Positions 35,701 to 44,004 are shown, numbered from the stretch's first letter. The stretch: 64,000 nucleotides of DNA from Micromonospora narathiwatensis (GCF_900089605.1 NZ_LT594324.1:310001-374000), one strand, 5' to 3'. Notes: generated from the letters alone by a model not told the origin. Numbers and translations are program-made.

Positions 35701-37480
35701 GGGCTCCCGGCCGGCCGGTGAGCACGTCGGTGGCCCGGTCCCAGACCAGCCGGGGCCGCAGCTCGGCGAAGGCGGTCGACGGGTAGCGGCCGGAGAGCAT
35801 GTCGAGCACCGCGTGCAGCGCCGAGTCGGGCAGCTCGGCGAAGGGCGCCGCCCGGCGGACCAGCACGGCGAGGTCGCCCAGCCGCCACGGCTCCAGCGCC
35901 ACCATCGCCACGACCTGTTGGGCCAGCACGTCGAGCGGATTGCGCGGGTAGCGCAGCTCCTCGATCGCCCCCTCGGCCATCCGCTCGGCGACGACCGTGC
36001 AGGAGAGCAGGTCGCCGCGGTGCTTGGGGAAGACCACGCCCCGGGAGACCGCGCCGACCTGGTGCCCGGCCCGGCCGACCCGTTGCAGGCCGGCGGCGAC
36101 GCTCGGCGGGGCCTCGATCTGCACCACCAGGTCGACCGCGCCCATGTCGATGCCCAGCTCCAGGCTGGAGGTGGCGACCACGGCGGGGAGCTGCCCGGCC
36201 TTGAGCGCCTCCTCGATGTGCTTGCGCTCCTCGCGGGAGACGCTGCCGTGGTGGGCGCGGGCGATCACCGGCGCCGCGCCGGCCGCCGCCCCGGACTGGG
36301 CCATCACCTCGGCCGGCTGCCGGGGCGCCCGCAGCGGCCCAGCCGGGCCGCCCCACGCGTCCGCACCGCGCCGCCGTGCCGGCCCACCGAGCTGCGGGCC
36401 GGGTCCGTCCACCCGACTGCCGTCGCCGGCCGCCGGCCCGTCGCCCCGACCAGGCGGATCGGATACGCCCACCGACCCGCCGCCCAGCGCCACGCGACCG
36501 CCCTCCGGGGCGCCCGCCGACTCCAGCTCCTCGGCGGCCAGCTCGTTGAGGCGTGCGCAGAGCCGCTCGGCGCTGCGCCGGGAGTTGGTGAACACGATGG
36601 TCGACCGGTGCGACCGGATCAGCGCGAAGACCCGCTCCTCGACGGCCGGCCAGATCGACGCCCGGCGCGGGCCGGGGCCGCCGAGGTCGTCCTCCGGCGG
36701 CTCCTGCTCGTCGAGGCGGGTCATGTCCTCCACCGGCACCTGGACGCTGACCTCGATTGTCTTGCCGCTGGCCGGCTGCACCACGTCGACCGGGCGGGCC
36801 CCGCCGAGGAACCGGGCGCAGCCGTCGACCGGGCGTACGGTGGCGGAGAGGCCGATCCGCTGTGCGGGCGCCTCCAGCAGCGCGTCGAGGCGCTCCAGCG
36901 AGAGCGCCAGGTGGGCGCCGCGCTTGGTGCCGGCGACCGCGTGCACCTCGTCGACGATGACTGTCCGCACCCCGCGCAGCGAGTCCCGGGCGGCGGAGGT
37001 GAGCAGCAGGAAGAGCGACTCCGGCGTGGTGATGAGGATGTCCGGCGGGGTACGCGCGAAGGCCCGTCGCTCGTCGGCCGGCGTGTCGCCGGTGCGCATG
37101 CCGACGGTGATCTCCGGCGGGGTGACGCCGAGCCGGGTGGCCGCCTGCCGGATGCCGGCGAGCGGGGCGCGCAGGTTGCGCTCCACGTCGACGGCGAGGG
37201 CCTTGAGCGGGCTGACGTAGAGCACCCGGCAGCGCTGCCGCGCCTCGGCCGGCGGGGGCGCCTTGGCCAGCTGGTCCAGCGACCAGAGGAACGCGGCCAG
37301 CGTCTTGCCGGAGCCGGTCGGCGCCACGACCAGGGCGTTGCGCCCGGCGGCGACCGACCGCCACGCGCCGGCCTGGGCGGCGGTGGGCGCCGCGAAGGCG
37401 GCGGTGAACCACTCCCGGGTCGCCGCGCCGAAACCCGCCAGCACGTCTCCGCCGGTCACCTCGTCCGCCACGCCGTCCAT
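32747..37480 (-). CDS. lhr: Lhr-family DEAD/DEAH-box helicase (Lhr core plus long C-terminal region)
   Basis: About 1,577 residues, the full length of bacterial Lhr. The superfamily 2 motor shows Walker A 'APTGSGKT' (about 53-60), 'VIVDEVHAV' (motif II, near 174-182), 'LSATV' (motif III), and 'GLQRVGRAGHQ' (motif VI). The characteristic Lhr winged-helix and C-terminal WH repeats follow, with a uracil-glycosylase-associated tail in some relatives. An ~80-residue Gly/Pro/Arg-rich insertion (about 321-404) splits helicase domain 2. ATG 37480 is preferred (GAGGCAGG upstream); ATG 37501 is also in frame. It is a 3'-5' ssDNA translocase used in repair. Confidence 0.94.
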   Translation of the reverse strand: MDGVADEVTGGDVLAGFGAATREWFTAAFAAPTAAQAGAWRSVAAGRNALVVAPTGSGKTLAAFLWSLDQLAKAPPPAEARQRCRVLYVSPLKALAVDVERNLRAPLAGIRQAATRLGVTPPEITVGMRTGDTPADERRAFARTPPDILITTPESLFLLLTSAARDSLRGVRTVIVDEVHAVAGTKRGAHLALSLERLDALLEAPAQRIGLSATVRPVDGCARFLGGARPVDVVQPASGKTIEVSVQVPVEDMTRLDEQEPPEDDLGGPGPRRASIWPAVEERVFALIRSHRSTIVFTNSRRSAERLCARLNELAAEELESAGAPEGGRVALGGGSVGVSDPPGRGDGPAAGDGSRVDGPGPQLGGPARRRGADAWGGPAGPLRAPRQPAEVMAQSGAAAGAAPVIARAHHGSVSREERKHIEEALKAGQLPAVVATSSLELGIDMGAVDLVVQIEAPPSVAAGLQRVGRAGHQVGAVSRGVVFPKHRGDLLSCTVVAERMAEGAIEELRYPRNPLDVLAQQVVAMVALEPWRLGDLAVLVRRAAPFAELPDSALHAVLDMLSGRYPSTAFAELRPRLVWDRATDVLTGRPGAQRLAVTSGGTIPDRGLFGVFLAGAERAARVGELDEEMVYESRVGDVFLLGSSSWRIEEITPDRVLVSPAPGQAARMPFWKGDQLGRPVELGRAIGARIRALLRSSDSDAVAALRAGGLDDWAAGNLLAYLREQREATRALPDDRTVVVERFRDELGDWRLAVHSVLGARVNGPWALAIGRRLAERYGVDAQVMPSDDGIVVRLPDTADEPPGADVVVFEPDEIAQLVEESVGTSALFASRFRECAARSLLLPRRDPRRRQPLWQQRQRAAQLLDVAREYADFPVTLEAARECLQDVFDQPALAELMRDLAARKVRLVEVESERPSPFARSLLFGYVGAFLYEGDAPLAERRAAALALDSGLLGELLGRVDLRELLDPAVLAETERQLRWRTEQRRPRDAEDVVELLRVVGDLSDAELAERGVPAGWLAELAAARRVLRVRIAGEERWVGVEDAARLRDALGVALPVGVAEAYLAPVADPLGDLVARYARTHGPFAAATCAARFGLGVFVVEQALRRLAATGRVVSGEFAPDSVGTQWCDAEVLRLLRRRSLAALRREIEPVPPRALAAFLPRWQQVGSSARGVEAVAATVEQLQGAAVPASALERLVLPARVADYSPAQLDELCASGEVVWAGSGAISGGDGWITLAYADVAPLLLPPPGEALAPTPLHEAVLDALGDGQALFFRALSDRVGSTDDAALAVAIWDLVWAGHLTNDTLAPLRAVLGGGGAHRSRPSAPRTRYRRPGRVALPSRGGPPTVAGRWSRLPDRDLDPTRRAAALADLLLERHGVVTRGAVLAEQVTGGFAAVYPVLSALEERGATRRGYFVEGLGAAQFAVPGAVDRIRALADDVRGAGGPPLVLAATDPANPYGAALPWPERVVDSGDGGAPAAGHRAGRKAGALVVLVGGDLVLYVERGGRTLLSFTDDADALAGAGKALADAVHSGALGAISVERADGEAVHSSPLRDALTAAGFRATPRGLRLRG

Positions 37481-37569
37481 CCTGCCTCGCCGATGTGACA
37501 TTCGGCCCGCGCCGGACGCTGTTCTGTCCGGGTAGGAAGGCTTACGCGATGGATGAGGCGTTGCAGCTA

Positions 37570-37584
37570 TTAAGTCTTACTTAA
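37570..37584. promoter_or_regulatory. AT-rich palindrome in the promoter region of the unknown gene at 37652
   Basis: TTAAGT-CTT-ACTTAA, perfect 6-bp arms in an unusually AT-rich tract for this genome. A TAAAGT box (37608-37613) follows and could be the -10, giving a short leader with GGAGGG before the start. It is a plausible operator, but the regulator is unknown. Confidence 0.5.
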
Positions 37585-37651
37585 CTGCTTGCTTGTGCCG
37601 CGCAACATAAAGTAACTTCACTCGCAACGCAGCGTGGGGTGGAGGGCGTGG

Positions 37652-38035
37652 ATGACCGTCGAGGGGCGAGGCTCCGGGCCCGGGACCGACGTGCTCATCC
37701 GCAAGGTCGACAGTCATCTCGCCACGCTCCGCACCGGGCTGCACGGTCCCGAGCTGGAGCTCGCCGAGAAGCTGGCCCGCTGCCTGCGCGAGCTGGTCGT
37801 CGCCACCGCCCACTCCAGCGCCGCCGACCGCGGGCTGGTTCGCGCCGCCGTGCACTATTTCGTCCTGCGTCGGGAGAGCCGCGGCAAGCTGCTGCCGGTA
37901 CGTTCCCTCGCCGCCGCCCAGCGGGTGGTCAACAAGGCCGTCCGCCAGCTCGGCCGCCCCGACCTGCTGGTGGAGACCCCGCGGGAGCGCCCGGCCCCTG
38001 AGCCGGCCACGACCATTCCGGCTCGACACGTCTGA
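37652..38035 (+). CDS. Small hypothetical protein, actinobacterial
   Basis: About 127 residues, soluble and mostly helical: 'LIRKVDSHLATLRTGLHGPELELAEKLARCLRELVVATAHSSAADRGLVRAAVHYFVLRRES' suggests two helical hairpins. There are no membrane segments or recognised motifs. ATG 37652 has GGAGGG 6 nt upstream. It stands alone between an AT-rich promoter region and a terminator, so it is probably a separately regulated gene. I do not recognise the family. Confidence 0.72.
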   Translation: MTVEGRGSGPGTDVLIRKVDSHLATLRTGLHGPELELAEKLARCLRELVVATAHSSAADRGLVRAAVHYFVLRRESRGKLLPVRSLAAAQRVVNKAVRQLGRPDLLVETPRERPAPEPATTIPARHV

Positions 38036-38078
38036 CGCCGCGTTTACCAGCCGGCCGCGCCTGGGTATGCCCAATCGA

Positions 38079-38097
38079 GCCCCGAGCGGGGCATTTT
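38079..38097 (+). terminator. Intrinsic terminator
   Basis: GCCCC-GAGC-GGGGC followed by ATTTT, 44 bp after the stop of the small unknown gene. This is the clearest classical terminator in the window. Confidence 0.8.
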
Positions 38098-38183
38098 CCG
38101 TAAACCTGCCCCTCGCCCGGCGATCTGACGTCTGATCGGTCGTGGCGTGGCGGCGCGCGCCGCCACCTCGACCTGGAGTACGC

Positions 38184-41009
38184 GTGCTCGTCCTGCTGAT
38201 CCTGCACCTGGTGGCGGCCCTGCTCGCGCCGCTGCTGGTGCGAAGGTGGGGACCGCGTGCCTGCTACCCGCTCGCGCTCGCCCCGGCCGCCACCTTCGGC
38301 TGGGCCGTCGCCCACACCGGGACGGTCCGCACCGGCGGCGCGGTGGTCGAGACGTACCCCTGGATCGCGGACCTCCAGCTCGACGTGGCGCTGCGGGTCA
38401 CCACCCTGTCCTGGCTGATGCTGCTGCTGGTCGGCGGCGTCGGCGCGCTGGTGCTGGTCTACTCCGCCCGCTACTTCCACGCCGGCTCGGCGGGACTGGC
38501 CCGGTTCGCGGCCGTCCTGGTCGCCTTCGCCGGGGCGATGCTCGGCCTGGTCGTCTCCGACGACCTGCTGCTGCTCTACGTCTTCTGGGAGCTGACCACG
38601 GTCTTCTCCTACCTGCTGATCGGGCACAGCACCGAACGACGATCCAGCCGGTTGGCCGCCGCCCAGGCGCTGACCGTCACCACGCTCGGCGGGCTGGCCA
38701 TGCTGGTCGGTCTCCTCCTGCTCGGCCACCACGCCGGCGGCTACCGCTGGTCCCTGATCACCGCCGTCCCGCCGCCGGGCGGCGGGTACCTCGTCACGGC
38801 CGTGTTGCTGATCCTGGCCGGGGCGCTGGCCAAGTCGGCGGTCTTCCCGTTCACCTCGTGGCTGCCGGTGGCGATGGCGGCCCCGACGCCGGTCAGCGCG
38901 TACCTGCACGCGGCGGCGATGGTGAAGGCCGGGGTCTTCCTGGTCGCGCTGCTCGCCCCGGCGCTCGCCCCGGTCGGCCCGTGGCGGTCGGTCACCGTGG
39001 TCGCCGGGCTGGTCACCCTGGTCGTCGGGGGTTGGGCGGCGCTGCGGCAGACCGACCTCAAGCTGTTGCTCGCGTACGGGACCGTCAGTCAGCTCGGCCT
39101 GCTGACCGTGGTGCTCGGCGCGGGCACCCCGCAGGCGGCGCTCGCGGGCACCGCGCTGCTGCTGGCGCACGGGCTGTTCAAGGCGGCGCTCTTCCTCGTC
39201 GTCGGCATCCTCGACCACAGCGCCGGCAGCCGGGACCTGCGCGACCTGTCCGGCGTGTGGCGGGGCGCGCCGGTGCTCGCCGGGGTCGCCGCGCTGGCCG
39301 CCGCCTCGATGGCCGGACTGCCGCCGCTGCTCGGCTTCGTCGCCAAGGAGGCGGTCCTCGCCGCGTTCCCCGGGCGGCCCGTGCTGCTCGCGGTGCTCGT
39401 CGCGGGCAGCGCGCTCACCGTGGCCTACAGCATCCGCTTCGTCTGGGGCGCCTTCGCCGCCCGACCGGGCGTCCCGGCCACCGACGTCGAGCGGCCCCCG
39501 GCCGTGATGCTCGTACCCGCGGGCCTGCTCGCCGTGGCCGGGCTCGCCGCCGGCCCGGCCGCCGGCTGGCTCGGCGGCCTGCTCCGCCCGTACGCCGAGC
39601 TGCTCGGCCCGGTCGAGGAGGGCCTGGCGCTCTGGCACGGACCGACCGTCGCGCTGGGCCTCTCCGCCGCCGCGATCGCCGGCGGCGCGGCGCTGCACCT
39701 GGTCCGCGGCCCGCTCGCCCCCGCGCTGGCCCGGCTGCGCGCCCCGGTCGGCGGCAACCAGGGGTACGAGTGGGTGACCCACCAGTTCGACCGGTTCGCC
39801 ATCAAGGTCACCGGCGCCACCCAGCGCGGCGCCCTGCCGCAGTACCTCGGCACCGTGCTGGTCGTGCTGGTCCTGGTGCCCGGCACGGCGATGCTGGTCG
39901 CCCGGCCCTGGCGGACCGGCCTGGTCGCCTGGGACACCCCGGCGCAGGTCGTGGTCTGCGCGGTGATCGCGGTGGCGGCGGTGCTCGCGGTCGGCGCCCG
40001 GCGCCGGCTCACCGCGATGCTGCTGGTCGGGGTGACCGGCTACGGCACGGCGATGATCTTCGTGCTCTACGGCGCGCCCGACCTGGCGCTCACCCAGTTC
40101 CTGGTGGAGACGGCCACCATCGCGGTGTTCGTGCTGGTGCTGCGCCGGCTGCCGGACCGCTTCTCGGCCCGCCCGCTGCGCCTCAGCCGTTGGGCACGCC
40201 GGGGGATCGGGGCCGCGACCGGGGTGGTGCTGGCGGGACTCGCCCTCGTCGCGGCCGGCGCCCGGCGTGCCCCGTCGATCTCGCTGGCCTTCCCCGACCT
40301 GGCAGTCGCGCAGGGCCACGGCCGCAACGTGGTCAACGTGACCCTGGTGGACATCCGGGCCTGGGACACCATGGGCGAGATCTCGGTGCTGGTGGCGGCC
40401 GCGACCGGGGTGGCCAGCCTGATCTACGAGCGGTCCCGCACCGGGCCCCGGCCGCGCCGCCCGCGCCCGTCCGGGGACCGGCGCACGGTGTGGCTGCGCG
40501 GCGGGACCACCCTGCAGGAGCACCGCCGCTCGATCGTCTTCGAGGTGGTCACCCGGCTGATCTTCCACACCGTACTGATCTTCTCCCTGTTCCTGCTCGT
40601 CTCCGGGCACAACGCCCCCGGGGGCGGGTTCGCCGGCGGGCTGGTCGCCAGTCTCGCCCTGGCGGTCCGCTACCTGGCCGGCGGCCGGTACGAGCTGGCC
40701 GAGGCCGTACCGGTCGGGGCCGGCACGCTGCTCGGCGCCGGGCTGGGCCTCTCGGTCGGCAGCGGCGTGGTCGGGCTGCTGACCACCGGCGCCGTGCTGC
40801 GGAGCGGGCAGGTGCACCTCTGGCTCCCCCTGGTCGGCCATTTCCACCTGGTCACGTCGCTCTTCTTCGACATTGGCGTCTACCTGGTCGTGGTCGGGCT
40901 GGTGCTGGACGTCCTGCGCAGCCTCGGCGCCGAGGTGGACCGGCACGTCGAGGCGGCCGGCGAGCCGGCCCGGGGGCTCACGGTCGAGCGGGAGGGGGAG
41001 CGGCGGTGA
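38184..41009 (+). CDS. mrpA: Mrp Na+/H+ antiporter subunit A fused to subunit B (MrpAB)
   Basis: About 941 residues, ~20 membrane segments. It is a NuoL-like proton channel: 'LYVFWELTTVFSYLLIG' has the membrane Glu near residue 135, and 'LAKSAVFPFTSWLPVAMAAPTPVSAYLHAAAMVKAGVF' the channel lysines. The C-terminal ~150 residues form an MrpB/MnhB domain ('TRLIFHTVLIFSLFLLVSGHNAPGGGFAGGL'), so A and B are one protein. GTG 38184 has GGAG 5 nt upstream; an upstream GTG at 38142 would add a polar tail. It is the first gene of a seven-subunit operon that exports Na+ for alkali and salt tolerance. Confidence 0.94.
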   Translation: MLVLLILHLVAALLAPLLVRRWGPRACYPLALAPAATFGWAVAHTGTVRTGGAVVETYPWIADLQLDVALRVTTLSWLMLLLVGGVGALVLVYSARYFHAGSAGLARFAAVLVAFAGAMLGLVVSDDLLLLYVFWELTTVFSYLLIGHSTERRSSRLAAAQALTVTTLGGLAMLVGLLLLGHHAGGYRWSLITAVPPPGGGYLVTAVLLILAGALAKSAVFPFTSWLPVAMAAPTPVSAYLHAAAMVKAGVFLVALLAPALAPVGPWRSVTVVAGLVTLVVGGWAALRQTDLKLLLAYGTVSQLGLLTVVLGAGTPQAALAGTALLLAHGLFKAALFLVVGILDHSAGSRDLRDLSGVWRGAPVLAGVAALAAASMAGLPPLLGFVAKEAVLAAFPGRPVLLAVLVAGSALTVAYSIRFVWGAFAARPGVPATDVERPPAVMLVPAGLLAVAGLAAGPAAGWLGGLLRPYAELLGPVEEGLALWHGPTVALGLSAAAIAGGAALHLVRGPLAPALARLRAPVGGNQGYEWVTHQFDRFAIKVTGATQRGALPQYLGTVLVVLVLVPGTAMLVARPWRTGLVAWDTPAQVVVCAVIAVAAVLAVGARRRLTAMLLVGVTGYGTAMIFVLYGAPDLALTQFLVETATIAVFVLVLRRLPDRFSARPLRLSRWARRGIGAATGVVLAGLALVAAGARRAPSISLAFPDLAVAQGHGRNVVNVTLVDIRAWDTMGEISVLVAAATGVASLIYERSRTGPRPRRPRPSGDRRTVWLRGGTTLQEHRRSIVFEVVTRLIFHTVLIFSLFLLVSGHNAPGGGFAGGLVASLALAVRYLAGGRYELAEAVPVGAGTLLGAGLGLSVGSGVVGLLTTGAVLRSGQVHLWLPLVGHFHLVTSLFFDIGVYLVVVGLVLDVLRSLGAEVDRHVEAAGEPARGLTVEREGERR

Positions 41010-41476
41010 GACAGCCGAGCCTGGTCCTGGTGGTCGCCGTCGGCGTGCTCGCCGCCGCCGGCGTCACGCTCCTGCTGGAGCGGAGCCTGACCCGCATCCT
41101 GCTCGGCATCATCCTGCTGGGCAACGGGGTGAACCTGCTGATCCTGGTCGGTGGCCGGGCGGGCGACGCGCCGCTGGTCGGCACCGGGTCGACCGGCGGG
41201 ACGAGCGACGCCCTGCCGCAGGCCATGGTGCTCACCGCCGTGGTGATCACCTTCGGGCTGACCGCGTTCCTGCTCGCCGTCGCCTACCGGAGCTGGTATC
41301 TCAGCGGCGACGACGAGGTGCAGGACGACCTCGAGGACCGACAGATCGCCCGGCTCGCCGAGCGCAACGAGGTCTCCGCCGCGGACCTCGGCGGCGAGGG
41401 GCCGGACGACGACCCGGAGCAGGTGGACCCGGAGCCGGCGCTGCGCCGGCTGCGCCGCCGGGGGGAGGCACGGTGA
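41006..41476 (+). CDS. mrpC: Mrp antiporter subunit C (MnhC, NuoK-like)
   Basis: 156 residues. Three membrane helices with the NuoK signature 'ILLGIILLGNGVNLLILVGG', then 'DALPQAMVLTAVVITFGLTAFLLA', followed by a charged ~50-residue cytoplasmic tail that is longer than in most MrpC. GTG 41006 overlaps the mrpA stop (GTGA). Confidence 0.92.
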   Translation: MRQPSLVLVVAVGVLAAAGVTLLLERSLTRILLGIILLGNGVNLLILVGGRAGDAPLVGTGSTGGTSDALPQAMVLTAVVITFGLTAFLLAVAYRSWYLSGDDEVQDDLEDRQIARLAERNEVSAADLGGEGPDDDPEQVDPEPALRRLRRRGEAR

Positions 41477-41538
41477 GCGTGAGGAGTGAGCCGGTTTTGC
41501 GAGCCCCGCAGTCGCGAACGGGGGAAGCACGGTGAGCG
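41461..41538. repeat. 19-bp near-direct repeats bounding a 59-bp insertion at the mrpC/mrpD junction
   Basis: GGGGGAGGCACGGTGAGCG (41461-41479) and GGGGGAAGCACGGTGAGCG (41520-41538) differ at one base and both contain a GTGA stop-start overlap. The 40 bp between them separate two genes that would otherwise be directly overlapping. This looks like a short element inserted with duplication of the junction. Confidence 0.8.
41473..41535 (+). CDS. 20-codon bridging mini-ORF in the mrp operon
   Basis: It begins at GTG 41473, overlapping the mrpC stop, and ends at TGA 41535, overlapping the mrpD start. The peptide is VSVRSEPVLRAPQSRTGEAR. It is probably not a functional protein; it may simply pass ribosomes from mrpC to mrpD across the insertion. 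Low conservation pressure is expected. Confidence 0.45.
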   Translation: MSVRSEPVLRAPQSRTGEAR

Positions 41539-43055
41539 GTGGCGGGGTGACCCCGGCGCTGGTGCCGTTGCCGGTGGTGGTGCCGCTGTTCGGCGCCGCG
41601 CTCACCCTGATCCTGGGCAACCGGCCCAGGTTGCAGCGCTCGGTCAGCGTGTTCGGCCTCGCCGCCACCCTGGCGGTCGCGGTGCTGCTGCTGGTCGAGG
41701 CGTACCGGCACGGGCCGGTGGTGGTCCAGGTGGGCGGCTGGCCCGCGCCGGTCGGCATCGTGCTGATCGCCGACCAGTTGGCGGCCCTGCTGCTGGTGGT
41801 CTCCTCGGCGGTGACCCTCTGCGTGCTGCTCTACTCGGTCGGCCAGGGTCGGGGGGAGGTCGGCGAGAGCGCGCCGGTGAGCATCTACCACCCCACCTAC
41901 CTCGTGCTCACCGCCGGCGTGACCAACGCCTTCCTGGCCGGCGACCTGTTCAACCTGTACGTCGGCTTCGAGATCCTGCTGGCCGCGAGCTTCGTGCTGA
42001 TCACGCTCGGCGGCACCGAGACCCGCATCCGCACCGGCCCGACGTACGTGGTGGTCAGCATCCTCTCCTCGATGATCTTCCTGACCGCGGTGGGCCTGGT
42101 GTACGCGGCCACCGGCACCCTGAACATGGCCCAGCTCGCCGGGCGGCTGGACGCGCTGCCGGACGGCGTACGCCTGGGGTTGCAGCTCATGCTGCTGCTC
42201 GCCTTCGGCATCAAGGCGGCGGTCTTCCCGGTCTCCGCCTGGCTGCCGGACAGCTACCCGACCGCGCCGGCCCCGGTCACCGCGGTCTTCGCCGGCCTGC
42301 TCACCAAGGTCGGCGTGTACGCGATCATCCGCACCGAGACCCTGCTCTTCCCCGGCGGGCAGGTCGCCGGCCTGCTCCTGGTGGTGGCCGGGCTGACCAT
42401 GGTGGTCGGCATCCTCGGCGCGGTGGCCCAGTTCGACATGAAGCGGCTCTTCTCCTTCACCCTGGTCAGCCACATCGGCTACATGATCTTCGGGGTGGCG
42501 TTGAGCAGCGTCGCCGGCCTGGCCGGGGCGATCTTCTACGTGGTTCACCACATCACCGTCCAGACCACCCTCTTCCTGGTCGCCGGCCTGGTCGAGCAGC
42601 GGGCCGGCAGCACCGACCTGCGGCGGCTGGGCGGACTGGCCCGGGTCGCCCCGCTGCTCGCCGTGCTCTTCTTCGTACCGGCGATGAACCTGGCCGGCAT
42701 CCCGCCGTTCTCCGGTTTCCTCGGCAAGCTCGGCCTGCTCCAGGCCGGCGTGGCGGCCGGCGGGGTGCTGCCCGCCGTACTCGTCGCCGCCGGGGCGCTG
42801 ACCAGCCTGCTCACCCTCTACACCGCCTCCCGGGTGTGGAGCATCGCGTTCTGGCGGGCGCCCCGGCAGGCCACCACGCACCCGCCGGTACGGCTGCCCG
42901 CGCTGATGGTCGGCGCCACCACCGCCCTGGTGGCGCTCGGCGTGGCGCTGACCGTGGCCGCCGGGCCGCTGTTCCGGGTCAGCGTGGACGCCGCCACCGA
43001 CCTGCGCGAACGCACCCCGTACGTGCGGGCCGTCCTGCCGGTGGACGCACCGTGA
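41532..43055 (+). CDS. mrpD: Mrp antiporter subunit D (NuoN-like)
   Basis: 507 residues, ~14 membrane segments. 'LFNLYVGFEILLAASFVLI' has the conserved membrane Glu (near 137-140), 'FGIKAAVFPVSAWLPDSYPTAPAPVTAVFAGLLTKVGVYA' the lysine pair, and 'MKRLFSFTLVSHIGYM' the third lysine region. GTG 41532 overlaps the end of the bridging mini-ORF. Confidence 0.95.
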   Translation: MSGGGVTPALVPLPVVVPLFGAALTLILGNRPRLQRSVSVFGLAATLAVAVLLLVEAYRHGPVVVQVGGWPAPVGIVLIADQLAALLLVVSSAVTLCVLLYSVGQGRGEVGESAPVSIYHPTYLVLTAGVTNAFLAGDLFNLYVGFEILLAASFVLITLGGTETRIRTGPTYVVVSILSSMIFLTAVGLVYAATGTLNMAQLAGRLDALPDGVRLGLQLMLLLAFGIKAAVFPVSAWLPDSYPTAPAPVTAVFAGLLTKVGVYAIIRTETLLFPGGQVAGLLLVVAGLTMVVGILGAVAQFDMKRLFSFTLVSHIGYMIFGVALSSVAGLAGAIFYVVHHITVQTTLFLVAGLVEQRAGSTDLRRLGGLARVAPLLAVLFFVPAMNLAGIPPFSGFLGKLGLLQAGVAAGGVLPAVLVAAGALTSLLTLYTASRVWSIAFWRAPRQATTHPPVRLPALMVGATTALVALGVALTVAAGPLFRVSVDAATDLRERTPYVRAVLPVDAP

Positions 43056-43744
43056 CCGACGACCGGCCGGACCGCCGCGGACCGGCACCGGAGGCCCGCC
43101 CACCCGACGACCCGCAGGCGTCCCACGACCCCGGCGCGGCCCGTGACGCGCCGGCGGCTGAGGACCCGCCGGCGGCCGTCGGGCGGGGCGGGCGGCGGCG
43201 GGACCAGGCCGTGGCGCTCGGCTGGCTGGTGGCGATCTGGCTGCTGCTGTGGGGCGACCTCTCCTGGGGCAACCTGCTCGGCGGCCTCGTCGTCGGCGCG
43301 GCCGTGCTGATCTTCTTCCCGCTCCCGCCGGTCACCTTCGGTGGCCGGCTCCGCCCCGGCCCGCTGCTGGTCCTCGCGGTCACCTTCGTCGGCGAACTGG
43401 TCAGCGCCAGTGTGCACGTCGCGGCCGTCGCGGTCCGCCCCGGCTGCCGGCCGCGCGGCGCGGTCATCGCGGCGCCGCTGCGGGTCCGCACCGACCTCAA
43501 CCTGGCCCTCACCGCCGAGCTGGTCTCCCTGGTCCCCGGCACCCTGATCCTCGACGTGGACCGCGACCGGGGCGTCCTCTACGTGCACGTCCTCGACGTC
43601 CGCCGCCCCGAGGACCTGACCGCCAGCCGCGAGCGCGTCCTCGCCGCCGAACGGCGCATCGTCCGCGCCGTCGGCTCCGCCGAGGAGGTACGCCAGCTCG
43701 GCGTCGAACCCGTCGAACCCGTCGACAGGAGGAATCCCGAATGA
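43052..43744 (+). CDS. mrpE: Mrp antiporter subunit E
   Basis: 230 residues. An Asp/Pro/Ala-rich N-terminal extension of about 50 residues precedes two membrane segments and the MnhE domain ('LTAELVSLVPGTLILDVDRDRGVLYVHVLDV'). The extension makes it longer than typical MrpE (~160). GTG 43052 overlaps the mrpD stop (GTGA). Confidence 0.93.
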   Translation: MTDDRPDRRGPAPEARPPDDPQASHDPGAARDAPAAEDPPAAVGRGGRRRDQAVALGWLVAIWLLLWGDLSWGNLLGGLVVGAAVLIFFPLPPVTFGGRLRPGPLLVLAVTFVGELVSASVHVAAVAVRPGCRPRGAVIAAPLRVRTDLNLALTAELVSLVPGTLILDVDRDRGVLYVHVLDVRRPEDLTASRERVLAAERRIVRAVGSAEEVRQLGVEPVEPVDRRNPE

Positions 43745-44004
43745 CCACCGTCCTCGCCGTCGCGCTGACCGTGCTGCTCTCGGTCACCGCGCTGCTCGCC
43801 CTGACCCGCATCTACCGGGGGCCGTCGCTGGTCGACCGGGTCGTCGCCGCCGACCTGCTGCTGGCCACCATGCTCGGTGCGGTCGGCGCGGAGGCGGCGG
43901 TCAAAGGGCACGCCAGCACGCTGCCCGTGCTGGTGGTGCTCTCCCTGCTCGGCTTCGTCGGATCGGTCTCCCTGGTCCGCTTCGCGGTACGCGAGGAGGC
44001 GTGA
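43741..44004 (+). CDS. mrpF: Mrp antiporter subunit F
   Basis: 87 residues, three membrane helices: 'ALLALTRIYRGPSLVDRVVAADLLLATMLGAVGA' is the MrpF/MnhF signature (R-G-P-x3-D-R-x3-D). ATG 43741 overlaps the mrpE stop (ATGA). Confidence 0.94.
   Translation: MTTVLAVALTVLLSVTALLALTRIYRGPSLVDRVVAADLLLATMLGAVGAEAAVKGHASTLPVLVVLSLLGFVGSVSLVRFAVREEA

Noticed and set aside
32094..37412. Long minus-strand open frame running through the GNAT, the repeat and most of lhr in another phase
   Set aside because: Only the GNAT part at its 3' end has coding features; the rest is a shadow of lhr, which has all helicase motifs in the other phase.
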